Below are positions 1-5,812 of a stretch of 6,968 bases of DNA, piece by piece; position 1 is the first letter of the stretch, and every line of letters begins with the position of its first letter. The position numbers were made by a program, and so were the translations under genes. The DNA is taken from positions 1 through 6,968 of the forward strand of contig JBPCKT010000118.1 in assembly GCA_051004015.1 (NCBI GenBank). Reading direction: 5' to 3'. Below the pieces are notes generated by a model. It was not told where the DNA came from, searched no databases, and saw only the letters and a program-made list of their open reading frames with translations. This DNA comes from SXOA01 sp051004015. Lineage in GTDB: Bacteria > Planctomycetota > Planctomycetia > Pirellulales > Pirellulaceae.

Positions 1-340
1 GGGTCGACGTGTCGAAGCTGTGCCGGCCGAGCCTGGCGTCGATCCGCTTGAGGTCGAGCGGGCGGCGGGCGACGACCGGAAATGTGTAGGGGAACGCATC
101 CCCGGCGCGGCCGGCGGAGCGCCACTCGGAGTGCGCGGTTTCGAGAAACTGAAGATAGTCGGACGAATGCACTCCGAGCAGCGGCTCGATGCCGCGATCG
201 GCCGGCGCCTCGGTCGGGCCGATGCAGTCGAGGATCGCGTCGACTCGGCCCGCGTGCTCGGCGGCTGGATGAAGCGCCCCGTTGAAGAATTCGGCAGTCG
301 GCACGTGCGCCCGTTGCCGCTCGTCCCAGAAGCAACGCAT
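1..340 (-). CDS. Histone deacetylase / acetylpolyamine amidohydrolase family protein, N-terminal part, cut by the left edge
   Basis: Reading leftward from an ATG at 340-338 gives an open frame of 113 codons running off the window. It starts MRCFWDERQRAHVPTAEFF and continues through HPAAEHAGRVDAILDCIG, EPLLGVHSSDYLQFLETAH and AGDAFPYTFPV. This order is typical of the N-terminus of bacterial class II HDAC-like amidohydrolases: an N-terminal strand with a 'F(Y/W)D' motif, an E-x-x-x-R helix, then 'L..VH...YL.FL' before the active site. These zinc enzymes remove acetyl groups from polyamines or other acetylated amines, usually in the cytoplasm. The zinc ligands and catalytic histidines lie further downstream and are not in the window, so activity cannot be judged. 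The start is chosen because the family begins here. The 20 bases upstream are GC-rich with only a weak ribosome site, so coupling to the small ORF just upstream is possible. The opposite strand also carries long open frames here, but those are shadows. Confidence 0.78.
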   Translation of the reverse strand, partial: MRCFWDERQRAHVPTAEFFNGALHPAAEHAGRVDAILDCIGPTEAPADRGIEPLLGVHSSDYLQFLETAHSEWRSAGRAGDAFPYTFPVVARRPLDLKRIDARLGRHSFDTST

Positions 341-360
341 GCCGGCCGCCGGTTCCGCCG

Positions 361-435
361 CTACTTCTGCTTGGCGGCGCGTTCGGACAGCGCCGCTCCG
401 GCGAACTTCCGTTGCGCCTGGGATTTTGCCGGCAT
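361..435 (-). CDS. Possible 24-residue small protein with a DUF3008-like N-terminus
   Basis: An ATG at 435-433 opens a 24-codon frame ending in TAG at 363-361. The peptide begins MPAKSQAQRKFAGAAL and ends in a basic tail. The 'MPAKSxAQ...GAAL' start resembles the N-terminus of small DUF3008 proteins, which are normally about twice as long or more. A GGAG ribosome site lies seven bases upstream of the ATG. The stop is 20 bases before the start of the HDAC-like gene on the same strand, so it could be a leader ORF or a co-transcribed mini-gene. It may instead be a truncated relic or a chance ORF. The resemblance is from memory and the peptide is very short. Confidence 0.4.
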   Translation of the reverse strand: MPAKSQAQRKFAGAALSERAAKQK

Positions 436-568
436 GTCGTTGCTCCGCTCGTTCGTTGACAGCGCCTCAACCGCATTGTCGACCGGCCGTTCCGAGTTTC
501 CCGGTCACCTCCGAGCAATGTGCGATGGGCTAAGTCCCTGCAAAGACAGTTGATGGGATGGAATTGAA

Positions 569-1180
569 ATGAACGGAAAAATCAGCCGCGCAGCCGCCAT
601 GGCATTGCTCTGCCTGCTCGCCGGCACCGCGCAGGCGGCTCCGCAACCCCTCGAGCGGGCGGTCCTCGCCGGTGGCTGCTTCTGGGGCATGGAAGCGGTG
701 TTCGAGCATGTGAAGGGCGTCCGCGACGTCGTCTCGGGCTATGCCGGGGGAAGCGCCCGCGACGCCAATTACTCGGCGGTCAGCAGCGAGCGCACCGGCC
801 ACGCCGAAGCGATCCGGATCACTTACGACCCAAAGCAAATAAGTTACATGCAATTGCTTAAGATCTACGCGACGGTCGCCCATGATCCGACCCAAGTGAA
901 CCAACAGGGCCCCGACGTCGGCCCCAGCTACCGTTCGGCGATCTTCCCTCAGAATGCCGCGCAGCGACAGTCGGCGGATCGCTTCCTCGCCCATCTGCTG
1001 GCGTCACGCCTCTATGCGAAGCCGATCGCGACGCGGATTGAGAGCGGCACCTTCTATCGCGCCGAGGCGAGCCACCAGAACTTCATGCGCCGTAACCCGA
1101 ACCATCCGTACATTATCGTTCACGATCGACCGAAGCTCGCCAAGCTAAAACGCACATATCCGCAGCTTTGGAAGGCCTGA
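569..1180 (+). CDS. msrA: Exported peptide-methionine (S)-S-oxide reductase MsrA
   Basis: MsrA reduces the S-epimer of methionine sulfoxide in proteins back to methionine. The 203-residue product has an N-terminal signal peptide: basic MNGKISR, a hydrophobic stretch at about 8-20, and a likely cleavage after AQA at 21-23. The mature protein is therefore expected in the periplasm. The family signature GCFWG sits at residues 36-40 with catalytic Cys37. It is followed by GYAGG at 57-61, HAEA at 78-81 and the conserved DPTQVNQQGPDVGPSYRSA block at about 106-124. Apart from Cys15 in the signal peptide, Cys37 is the only cysteine, so no resolving cysteine exists within the chain and an external thiol must regenerate the enzyme. 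The start is supported by a GGGATGGA purine-rich site about seven bases upstream. The length is normal for MsrA plus a leader. The gene stands alone, with no msrB beside it. Confidence 0.95.
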   Translation: MNGKISRAAAMALLCLLAGTAQAAPQPLERAVLAGGCFWGMEAVFEHVKGVRDVVSGYAGGSARDANYSAVSSERTGHAEAIRITYDPKQISYMQLLKIYATVAHDPTQVNQQGPDVGPSYRSAIFPQNAAQRQSADRFLAHLLASRLYAKPIATRIESGTFYRAEASHQNFMRRNPNHPYIIVHDRPKLAKLKRTYPQLWKA

Positions 1181-1327
1181 CTTCCAATCGAGCTCGCGTC
1201 GGTATGAAGACCGCGGTGGCGGGTCCACCTGCGATTACCCATCGAGCGGCGATGTCGGACGTGGTGGGTTGACCTGAGCCCGGTCCCCGCAACAGGACAA
1301 TCTCCGACCCGCTGGCTAGGAAACAAT

Positions 1328-2139
1328 ATGGTTATTATCGTTACCGGCGCTGCCGGATTCATTGGCTATCACGTGGCGAAGGCGTTGCTGGCCCGTGGTG
1401 AGCAAGTCCGGGGCGTAGATAACCTAAACTCCTATTATGACCCGGGGCTCAAACAAGCCCGTATAACCGCACTCGAAGAAGAGTTTGGGAATGCCTTTGC
1501 TTTCCGCCGCGCCGATTTCGCGGAGTCGGCTGAGTTGGACTCCGTCGTCCAGGGCGTTGACTTCGGAAGTCTTGTCCATCTGGGCGCCCAAGCCGGAGTT
1601 CGATACGGCTGCAGAATCCAGCGGCCTATGTCCGATCAAACGTGGTGGGGCATCTCAACATACTGGAACTCGCACGCCATCGAGGCTTGAAGCATTTGGT
1701 CTATGCTTCCTCGTCCTCAGTCTATGGTTCCAACTCCTCCCTTCCCTTTCGAGTTGAGGATCGTACCGATCGGCCTCTCTCACTCTACGCCGCCACGAAA
1801 AAAGCCGATGAGCTGATGAGCGAAAGCTATTCCAGTCTCTTCAGGCTGCCAATGACTGGGCTTCGCTTTTTCACCGTTTATGGGCCCTGGGGTCGTCCGG
1901 ACATGGCCGTATGGCTGTTCACCAAGGCAATTCTGGCGGGCGAACCGGTAGACTTGTTCAATGGCGGCGCCATGCGTCGGGACTTTACATACATCGACGA
2001 TTACCTGCGCCGCCGAGGACCGTTTCAACAACGTGCAGTGGTCAAACTCCCTCGATACGATTGGGTCGAAGAAATCGTCCGCCACAAGGCGTTGGTGTTG
2101 CGCGCGCTCATTCGAACCGGCCGTCCCGCGGCTGACTAG
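1328..2139 (+). pseudogene. UDP-glucuronate 4-epimerase-like gene, copy 1, frameshifted and 3'-truncated
   Basis: The first frame starts MVIIVTGAAGFIGYHVAKAL, with the TGAAGFIG Rossmann nucleotide loop at residues 6-13, and continues through VDNLNSYYD and VHLGAQAGVRY. This is the NAD-dependent extended-SDR pattern of UDP-glucuronate 4-epimerase, which makes UDP-galacturonate for surface polysaccharides. After Tyr93 a base is missing in ggctg (1607-1611); the expected reading is GGC CTG CAG, and copy 2 keeps CTG. The family sequence resumes in the -1 frame: NPAAYVRSN, HLVYASSSSVYGSN, the catalytic YxxxK in SLYAATKK, LRFFTVYGPWGRPDM and DFTYIDD. Homology stops at about 2001. The rest of the frame to the TAG at 2137-2139 is unrelated to the family, so roughly the last third is lost. 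A ribosome site in ctaggaaacaat precedes the ATG. The unframeshifted product would stop after 120 residues and could not be a working epimerase. Sequencing error could explain the frameshift but not the lost C-terminus. Confidence 0.88.
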
Positions 2140-2657
2140 GCCCTCTTCCTCATCTCCGCGTGATACCCGGCGATCCAGTGCTCGATGCGGGTTTTCAATG
2201 AAGGGTGAGAGGGTATGAACCCCGACTGCTCCTCAGGGGTGTCTAGTCCTTTACCATAGAGCGTGAGATTCGGCGGCAACTTCGTCCGCATCGTCTCCCG
2301 TCCCCTCAGAATGTCTTCAACAATTGCGATGGAGCAGTGCACATCGTCGGCGGTGACGGGTTTCGCCAAGCAGCCGAGCGCCAGATCCCTCATCGGAAAG
2401 TTTGGTGCCTTGCCGGACACGAACAAAGCCGGGATCCCGAGATCGACGAGTCTGACGGCGACCATAAAGCCCGTCGACCCGTTGGCGAGGTGAAGGTCGA
2501 GCAGGACTAGGTCAGGATCGTGGACCTCGGCAGCGGCGATTGCGCTATCAGCATCGGCCGCTGTTCCTACTACTTGATAGTAAGCATTCTCCTCGATCAG
2601 ATACTGGAGGGTGGCGGCGAGTTCCGGGTCATCCTCGACAATCAGGATTCTAAGCAC
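2136..2657 (-). CDS. Single-domain response regulator (receiver protein without output domain)
   Basis: The product is 173 residues if it starts at GTG 2657-2655: MLRILIVEDDPELAATLQYL. The receiver fold fills residues 1 to about 120. The acidic pocket is Glu8-Asp9-Asp10, the phospho-acceptor Asp54 is in VLLDLHL, the switch Ser81 is in FVSGK, and the conserved Lys99-Pro100 is in CLAKP. All key residues are present, so phosphorylation is expected. The remaining 50 or so residues form no recognisable DNA-binding or enzymatic domain; they contain IVEDIL, a polar stretch and a basic end. It probably acts by protein contact or as a phosphate shuttle in the cytoplasm. No histidine kinase lies nearby. 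An in-frame ATG at 2732 would add 25 residues with no receiver character. The GTG is preferred because GGAAGGG lies six bases upstream and the receiver strand begins at once. Its stop overlaps the end of the convergent epimerase relic by four bases. Confidence 0.87.
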   Translation of the reverse strand: MLRILIVEDDPELAATLQYLIEENAYYQVVGTAADADSAIAAAEVHDPDLVLLDLHLANGSTGFMVAVRLVDLGIPALFVSGKAPNFPMRDLALGCLAKPVTADDVHCSIAIVEDILRGRETMRTKLPPNLTLYGKGLDTPEEQSGFIPSHPSLKTRIEHWIAGYHAEMRKRA

Positions 2658-2841
2658 CGCATACCCTTCCTGAACTCCTAGGCGAATCGTTGCATCCGTG
2701 TTTGACGCGAAAATTGCTGCGAGATTGGGCACGGGTAACCGCCCGAAAAGTGGCTCTCGTGAGCTGCGCCAAAATATCAGCTTCCCACTCAGGGTGACCT
2801 GTGGGCCGGCCGAGCACTGTTTGAAGGAAGTGGACGTCCAT
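2650..2841 (-). CDS. Possible 63-residue small protein overlapping the response regulator start
   Basis: An ATG at 2841-2839 opens a 63-codon frame beginning MDVHFLQTVLGRPTGHPEWE, with a middle part ADILAQLTRATFRAVTRAQ that reads like an amphipathic helix. AGGGAG lies about nine bases upstream of the ATG. A GTG six codons earlier (2859) is an alternative start but would place the AGGGAG inside the gene. The TAG stop at 2652-2650 lies inside the first codons of the response regulator, an eight-base overlap that suggests translational coupling. I recognise no family, and third-position GC bias is only moderate, weaker than in msrA. It could be a genuine partner of the receiver protein or only its leader region. 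Confidence 0.35.
   Translation of the reverse strand: MDVHFLQTVLGRPTGHPEWEADILAQLTRATFRAVTRAQSRSNFRVKHGCNDSPRSSGRVCGA
2664..2670 (-). promoter_or_regulatory. Ribosome binding site GGAAGGG deciding the GTG start of the response regulator
   Basis: Read on the minus strand, GGAAGGG is followed by TATGCG and then GTG at 2657. The six-base spacing and near-consensus purine run make this the best-supported start. The ATG overlapping the spacer (2662-2660) is in another frame and stops after six codons. Confidence 0.6.
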
Positions 2842-2890
2842 CAGGTATTGCTCCCTCACACGCCACTGAAGGAGAACCCAATTTGGAGCG

Positions 2891-2917
2891 GGAGGAAAGC
2901 ATTTTAGGCTTTCCGCC
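2891..2917. repeat. Perfect 7-bp hairpin GGAAAGC / GCTTTCC in the leader of the response regulator region
   Basis: GGAAAGC (2894-2900), loop ATTTTAG, then GCTTTCC (2908-2914). Two further G-C pairs form outside one mismatch. There is no T tract on either strand, so it is not a typical intrinsic terminator. It lies just upstream of the minus-strand small ORF and response regulator, where it would be in the leader if transcription starts further right. Confidence 0.4.
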
Positions 2918-2990
2918 GTGCGATTTCGCTGACGTGAGTCCGGTCAGCAACACATCTGGGACTGCTGAGAGGCCGCGAAAAGTTCTATCG

Positions 2991-3046
2991 GGGTGGAAAT
3001 TGGATGTCCGCTTTCCACCCATTGCGGACATTAGCCTAGTGTCCGC
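2991..3046. repeat. Dispersed sphingomonad-type repeat, copy A, with two mutually exclusive stems
   Basis: The core reads ATGTCCGC (3004-3011), a 12-base loop TTTCCACCCATT, then GCGGACAT (3024-3031): a perfect 8-bp stem. Just upstream, GGGTGGAAA (2991-2999) is the exact complement of TTTCCACCC (3012-3020), which is the loop of that stem. The two 9-bp and 8-bp pairings therefore cannot coexist. A second GTCCGC at 3041-3046 offers another partner for GCGGAC. Related cores occur at 4760-4787 and 5998-6021. Confidence 0.75.
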
Positions 3047-3146
3047 CTTCGACCAAAGGAGGATTCGGTTCGGCTAGTTCAAAGTTGCAGATGCGTCCTG
3101 AGCTATCCCAGTGGTAGGAGACCGAACGGCACCACGAGCCGGCTAC

Positions 3147-4673
3147 TTAGCCTGGGGGCTGCTGTCCCGCCATAACGTCTGTGATCTCACTCATGCGCGA
3201 GATGTACAATGCGCGGATGCACGCCTCTGATGAGCATGCATCACGACGTGCCACGAAGCGGTGATGGTTGTGGATCAGCAGCATCCGCTTGGTAGCGTTG
3301 GCTCGCCCCAAGGACTGGCTATATAACAACGCCATGTTCCGGTCCAATGCTGCTAAGTTCGCGCTACTGCACACTGCAATTTCTCCTCGGCCATTTGCAA
3401 AGCGGCAGCTGAAGCTGGCCTTGTGTCGGGGAGCCGGCTCTTGCGGTTCGACATGTACCGCTGGCGGCAGCGCGGGGACAGGCGCCTGTCCAACCAGCGG
3501 CGGTCGCTGATCTCCCGCCCCCTCTGCAGGTGCATCTGATGGATTTAACTGGTTACTAGGCGAACGTGGTATCTGCGCTAGTGTCGCAAGGGGCATTACG
3601 ATGCCGCTCTGGTTAGACATCGACAAGGCTTCAACGCCGCCATCCACCGCTTTCAGTGTATAACTGATGTCAGCCGTTAAGCTTCGCCGCCCTCCATGAA
3701 CCGCGACGCCGGGGGGCAAGTCAAGTGCGACCGAAGCCCTGCAGCTGAAGGTTGACAGCTCTGGATCAGCTCTTGCGAGGACAAGTGAGTCCAACCGGAT
3801 CAACGCGTGCGCGGCTAGCCTTTCAAAAGCCCGCCGGTCACTGCCTCGAACTCGCGCAGCGCGGCGGAACAGCTCTCTCTTTATCAGCTCGGAAGTCGCT
3901 GCCGATGTGCAACGCGCCGCTGAATCGAGCTGCGCCTTAGGAGCTGCCGCTTTACTCTGCACATCAGCCAGCCGGGCCGGCCGCTCTCCTACGCTCAACG
4001 GCGGTGGGATGAGGAGAAGCAACAGTAACAGCAGGATTGCGGCAGCGCCCAAAATTGGGATCAGATTTGAGTTAGGTGACCCCCAGGGTGCGTCTGCTCC
4101 CCTTCTTGCCGATCTAACGTAAGCTCCGGGGGACTGGCGTTTGGTAGGGGGCTGCCAACGACTGAGCAGCGCGTGAGCGGCAGTGACCACCTGCCCGTGA
4201 GCTGACGCTGCAGCGGCAAACAGGTCGGCAAGCGTTGGCTTGAGCCGGCGCTCGGTAGCCTTTACCGCCGCTTTTGCTGGCTGCGCCCGAGTCCGCGTTA
4301 AGTCGATTATCGTCTCGCGCCTCAATGCCTTGGACAACGTGGTAGCGGCGGTCATCGCCCGGCGCCCCCACGCCGCGAGGCCCTTGCACAGTGGTGTGAA
4401 CGACTTCAGCCAGTGCAGGTACCGGTTTGACGGCGAATCATCATCTTGCTGAGCCCGTTTCCGGTCGTACTCGGCGCGCCTGTTGGGATCCCCAAGGACG
4501 GAAAACGCCGCGCCGATCGCGCGCACGCGCGCTGCCGCTCCAGCGGAGGGGGCCTTATCAGGATCATAATGCCGAAGAAGGGCCAGATAGACCGCAAGGA
4601 TAACGTCATCCTCAGCCGTGGGAGCAACTCCCAACGTGGCATAATAATCCGGCGTCCCGATTTTATCCGCCAT
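3147..4673 (-). CDS. J-like membrane protein with DPD in place of HPD and a periplasmic LprI-like (DUF1311) C-terminal domain
   Basis: The 508-residue product is a multi-domain fusion. Residues about 9-73 are a J domain: DYYATLGVAPTAEDDVI, then AAFSVLGDPNRRAEYDRKR. The HPD loop that activates Hsp70 is replaced by Asp37-Pro38-Asp39 in RHYDPDK. Residues 75-200 form a basic, Ala-rich cytoplasmic linker. One Leu-rich membrane segment spans about 203-222, giving an N-in, C-out topology. Residues about 250-370 hold an unnamed region with Cys255 and Cys311 and motifs CRASVALDLPPGV and LTADISYTL. A Pro-rich linker (381-417) leads to residues 419-497, which match the LprI-like DUF1311 pattern: FSCRF, AVCSS, LAALDRNMALLY, RRDACSSEACIRALY. 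Cysteines 423, 435, 480 and 485 are placed for disulfides. LprI proteins are known lysozyme inhibitors, but inhibition here is only inferred. No strong ribosome site precedes the ATG; the nearest, GGAG, is about 15 bases away. The start is kept because the J domain begins right after it. The gene appears monocistronic. Confidence 0.85.
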   Translation of the reverse strand: MADKIGTPDYYATLGVAPTAEDDVILAVYLALLRHYDPDKAPSAGAAARVRAIGAAFSVLGDPNRRAEYDRKRAQQDDDSPSNRYLHWLKSFTPLCKGLAAWGRRAMTAATTLSKALRRETIIDLTRTRAQPAKAAVKATERRLKPTLADLFAAAASAHGQVVTAAHALLSRWQPPTKRQSPGAYVRSARRGADAPWGSPNSNLIPILGAAAILLLLLLLLIPPPLSVGERPARLADVQSKAAAPKAQLDSAARCTSAATSELIKRELFRRAARVRGSDRRAFERLAAHALIRLDSLVLARADPELSTFSCRASVALDLPPGVAVHGGRRSLTADISYTLKAVDGGVEALSMSNQSGIVMPLATLAQIPRSPSNQLNPSDAPAEGAGDQRPPLVGQAPVPALPPAVHVEPQEPAPRHKASFSCRFANGRGEIAVCSSANLAALDRNMALLYSQSLGRANATKRMLLIHNHHRFVARRDACSSEACIRALYISRMSEITDVMAGQQPPG

Positions 4674-5028
4674 CGCTAGGAAAGCAGGCTCCGTTTGGAT
4701 CAGTAGGTAATGAAGACGTTAGCACCTTCAGAGCTCGATCGACAATTTGCTGGCTGTCAATGTCCGCTTTCCACCCACAGCGGATATTGGGCAGCGGAAC
4801 AGGCTAGCGGACCTTTGCTCGCCGGTAGCCGCCGCTCGAGTTCAGGATCAGATCCAGCATGGCGTCTCTTCTCAGCGGAGACTTTCCGGCCCAACTCCGC
4901 CAGTTCAAATTCCTGCATGGGGCGCTGCTTGCCGAAGTGTGTAGCTCCTCGTCAAAGCGGCGGCAGGATCGTCAGTCACGCCTCTTTGCGCCGCACCTAG
5001 AGCAATTCAGGTGGCCTCCAGTTCCCGA
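4674..5028. other. Gene-free spacer of 355 bases with repeat copy B
   Basis: This lies between the stop of the exported protein and the start of the J-like gene, both on the minus strand. Its only clear element is the repeat at 4760-4787. A 53-codon minus-strand frame (4918 to 4757) reads into the repeat and is not supported as a gene. GCGGAC-like fragments recur around 4780-4812. I see no T-tailed terminator for the exported protein and no convincing promoter for the J-like gene. Confidence 0.5.
4760..4787. repeat. Dispersed sphingomonad-type repeat, copy B
   Basis: ATGTCCGC (4760-4767), loop TTTCCACCCACA, then GCGGATAT (4780-4787). The arms pair over eight positions with one G-T wobble. 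The loop length (12) and loop sequence match copy A, but the upstream GGGTGGAAA of copy A is missing, so only one hairpin is possible. Confidence 0.7.
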
Positions 5029-5772
5029 CTAGTTAGCTGATCGAATGCCGAAGTCCGTCTCTGATGAGACGACTTCGAAATGTGTGACCACGAAGCGCGC
5101 CGGCCCGGTGGCATAGACACCATGGCCATAACCATCTCCTCCACCGAACGTGAACCCCACTCGCTCGGCGTCTCGGATGGCTTCCTGGAACTTCTTGGGG
5201 CTGGTTGTCGCGCTGGAGGTCTGCACAGCCGTCCAGTTACCTTCCAATGGCACCGACAGCTCGTGTTCGCCTGTCGGGAGGGCCCTTGGAATTGGTGTCA
5301 CGGTCGCGAAGGTCGCCCACCAGCGATAAGTTTCATATTTGCCCCTCCCGCTCCAATCATCGCCTCGCCGCTGGAAATACATCGTCAGCATGGAGTGAAA
5401 ATGGGTGGTGTCCGGCTCTTTGGCCGGGATCAGCCTAACACCCTCGTCCATCTCCAGCCGGTAGCGCATCACGATCCTCGTCTTTCCCGACAGCGAGCCG
5501 TGCTTGAACGTTACGTAGTGGACATGCCCGGCTTCAGCGGTCGGATAAGAGATGTCGAAATACCAACCGCCGTTGGGATGCGGCGACGGGTTGAGCGGCA
5601 TGTTGACCGAATAGTTCTTGCCGTTGATGAGCGGCCCAATCTCCCACACGTCCGGGTCCATCGGATCGGCCCCGGTGGCCGGCGGGACAGGCTTAGCCGC
5701 GGTTGCGGCAGTCGAGAACATGGCCAGCCCAAGAGCCGCTATTACTACCGAGCTTTTCATCGTCACCCCCAT
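5029..5772 (-). CDS. Exported protein of unknown family, 247 residues
   Basis: I do not recognise a named family. The N-terminus is a clear Sec signal peptide: Lys6, a hydrophobic run at about 8-20, and TAATAA ending near residue 25-26. The mature protein of about 220 residues should be periplasmic or secreted. It has no cysteines, is rich in Trp, Tyr and Phe, and alternates polar and hydrophobic residues as beta-sandwich proteins do (VHYVTFKHGSLSGKTRIVMR at 84-103, RFVVTHFEVV at 226-235). A Gly-rich aromatic loop, GGGDGYGHGVYATG, lies at 210-223. A carbohydrate-binding or lectin-like jelly roll is a reasonable guess but unproven. ATG 5772 has GGAG seven bases upstream. ATG 5760, four codons later, has GGGGG close upstream and would suit the possible promoter at 5785-5812 better; both give the same signal peptide. 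Long plus-strand frames here are shadows. Confidence 0.82.
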   Translation of the reverse strand: MGVTMKSSVVIAALGLAMFSTAATAAKPVPPATGADPMDPDVWEIGPLINGKNYSVNMPLNPSPHPNGGWYFDISYPTAEAGHVHYVTFKHGSLSGKTRIVMRYRLEMDEGVRLIPAKEPDTTHFHSMLTMYFQRRGDDWSGRGKYETYRWWATFATVTPIPRALPTGEHELSVPLEGNWTAVQTSSATTSPKKFQEAIRDAERVGFTFGGGDGYGHGVYATGPARFVVTHFEVVSSETDFGIRSAN

Positions 5773-5784
5773 TGTAAGGCTCCG

Positions 5785-5812
5785 ATATTACAGCGCTTTT
5801 TTTGAGTCGCAA
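5785..5812 (-). promoter_or_regulatory. Possible sigma-70-type promoter for the exported protein
   Basis: On the minus strand TTGCGA (5812-5807), a 16-base spacer containing a run of seven A, then TAATAT (5790-5785). Each hexamer matches four of six consensus bases. Transcription would start near 5778, leaving almost no leader before ATG 5772 but about 18 bases before ATG 5760. Confidence 0.3.

Larger units (their letters stand above)
2860..3146. other. Spacer between the small ORF and the J-like gene, holding two hairpins and repeat copy A
   Basis: No gene is supported here. The stretch holds the hairpin at 2891-2917, the overlapping inverted repeats at 2991-3031 and a further GTCCGC at 3041-3046. 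A 64-codon plus-strand frame from a TTG at 2883 and an 80-codon minus-strand frame from 3031 read through the repeat and carry its typical spurious peptides. I see no clear promoter or T-tailed terminator. Confidence 0.5.

Noticed and set aside
456..484. TTGACA at 456-461 as a promoter for msrA
   Set aside because: No acceptable -10 box occurs at 16-18 bases (tcgacc at 17).
20..553. Plus-strand frame of 177 codons at the left end
   Set aside because: It is antisense to the HDAC-like gene and runs through the divergent spacer. Its protein has no family character, whereas the minus strand gives a clear family match.
530..994. Minus-strand frame of 154 codons
   Set aside because: It is the antisense shadow of msrA, whose plus-strand reading shows all family motifs.
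1215..1229. Hairpin GGTGG-cgggt-CCACC after msrA as a terminator
   Set aside because: The stem is only five pairs and no T run follows.
1268..1301. TTGACC upstream of epimerase copy 1 as a promoter
   Set aside because: The nearest -10-like sequence, gacaat, is 21 bases away, too far for a normal promoter.
2789..3031. Minus-strand frame starting MSAMGGKRTSN
   Set aside because: The start lies in the dispersed repeat and gives its well-known spurious peptide. It also crosses the hairpins and the small ORF region without coding bias.
4757..4918. Minus-strand 53-codon frame starting MQEFELAELGRK
   Set aside because: The last third is the translated repeat, there is no good ribosome site and no recognised family.
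5796..5803. Run of seven T as an intrinsic terminator
   Set aside because: No plus-strand gene ends before it and no stem precedes it. On the other strand it fits the spacer of a possible promoter.
5080..5805. Plus-strand frame of 241 codons
   Set aside because: It lies wholly opposite the exported protein. The minus-strand reading has a signal peptide and a ribosome site; this one reads as Arg/His-rich shadow.
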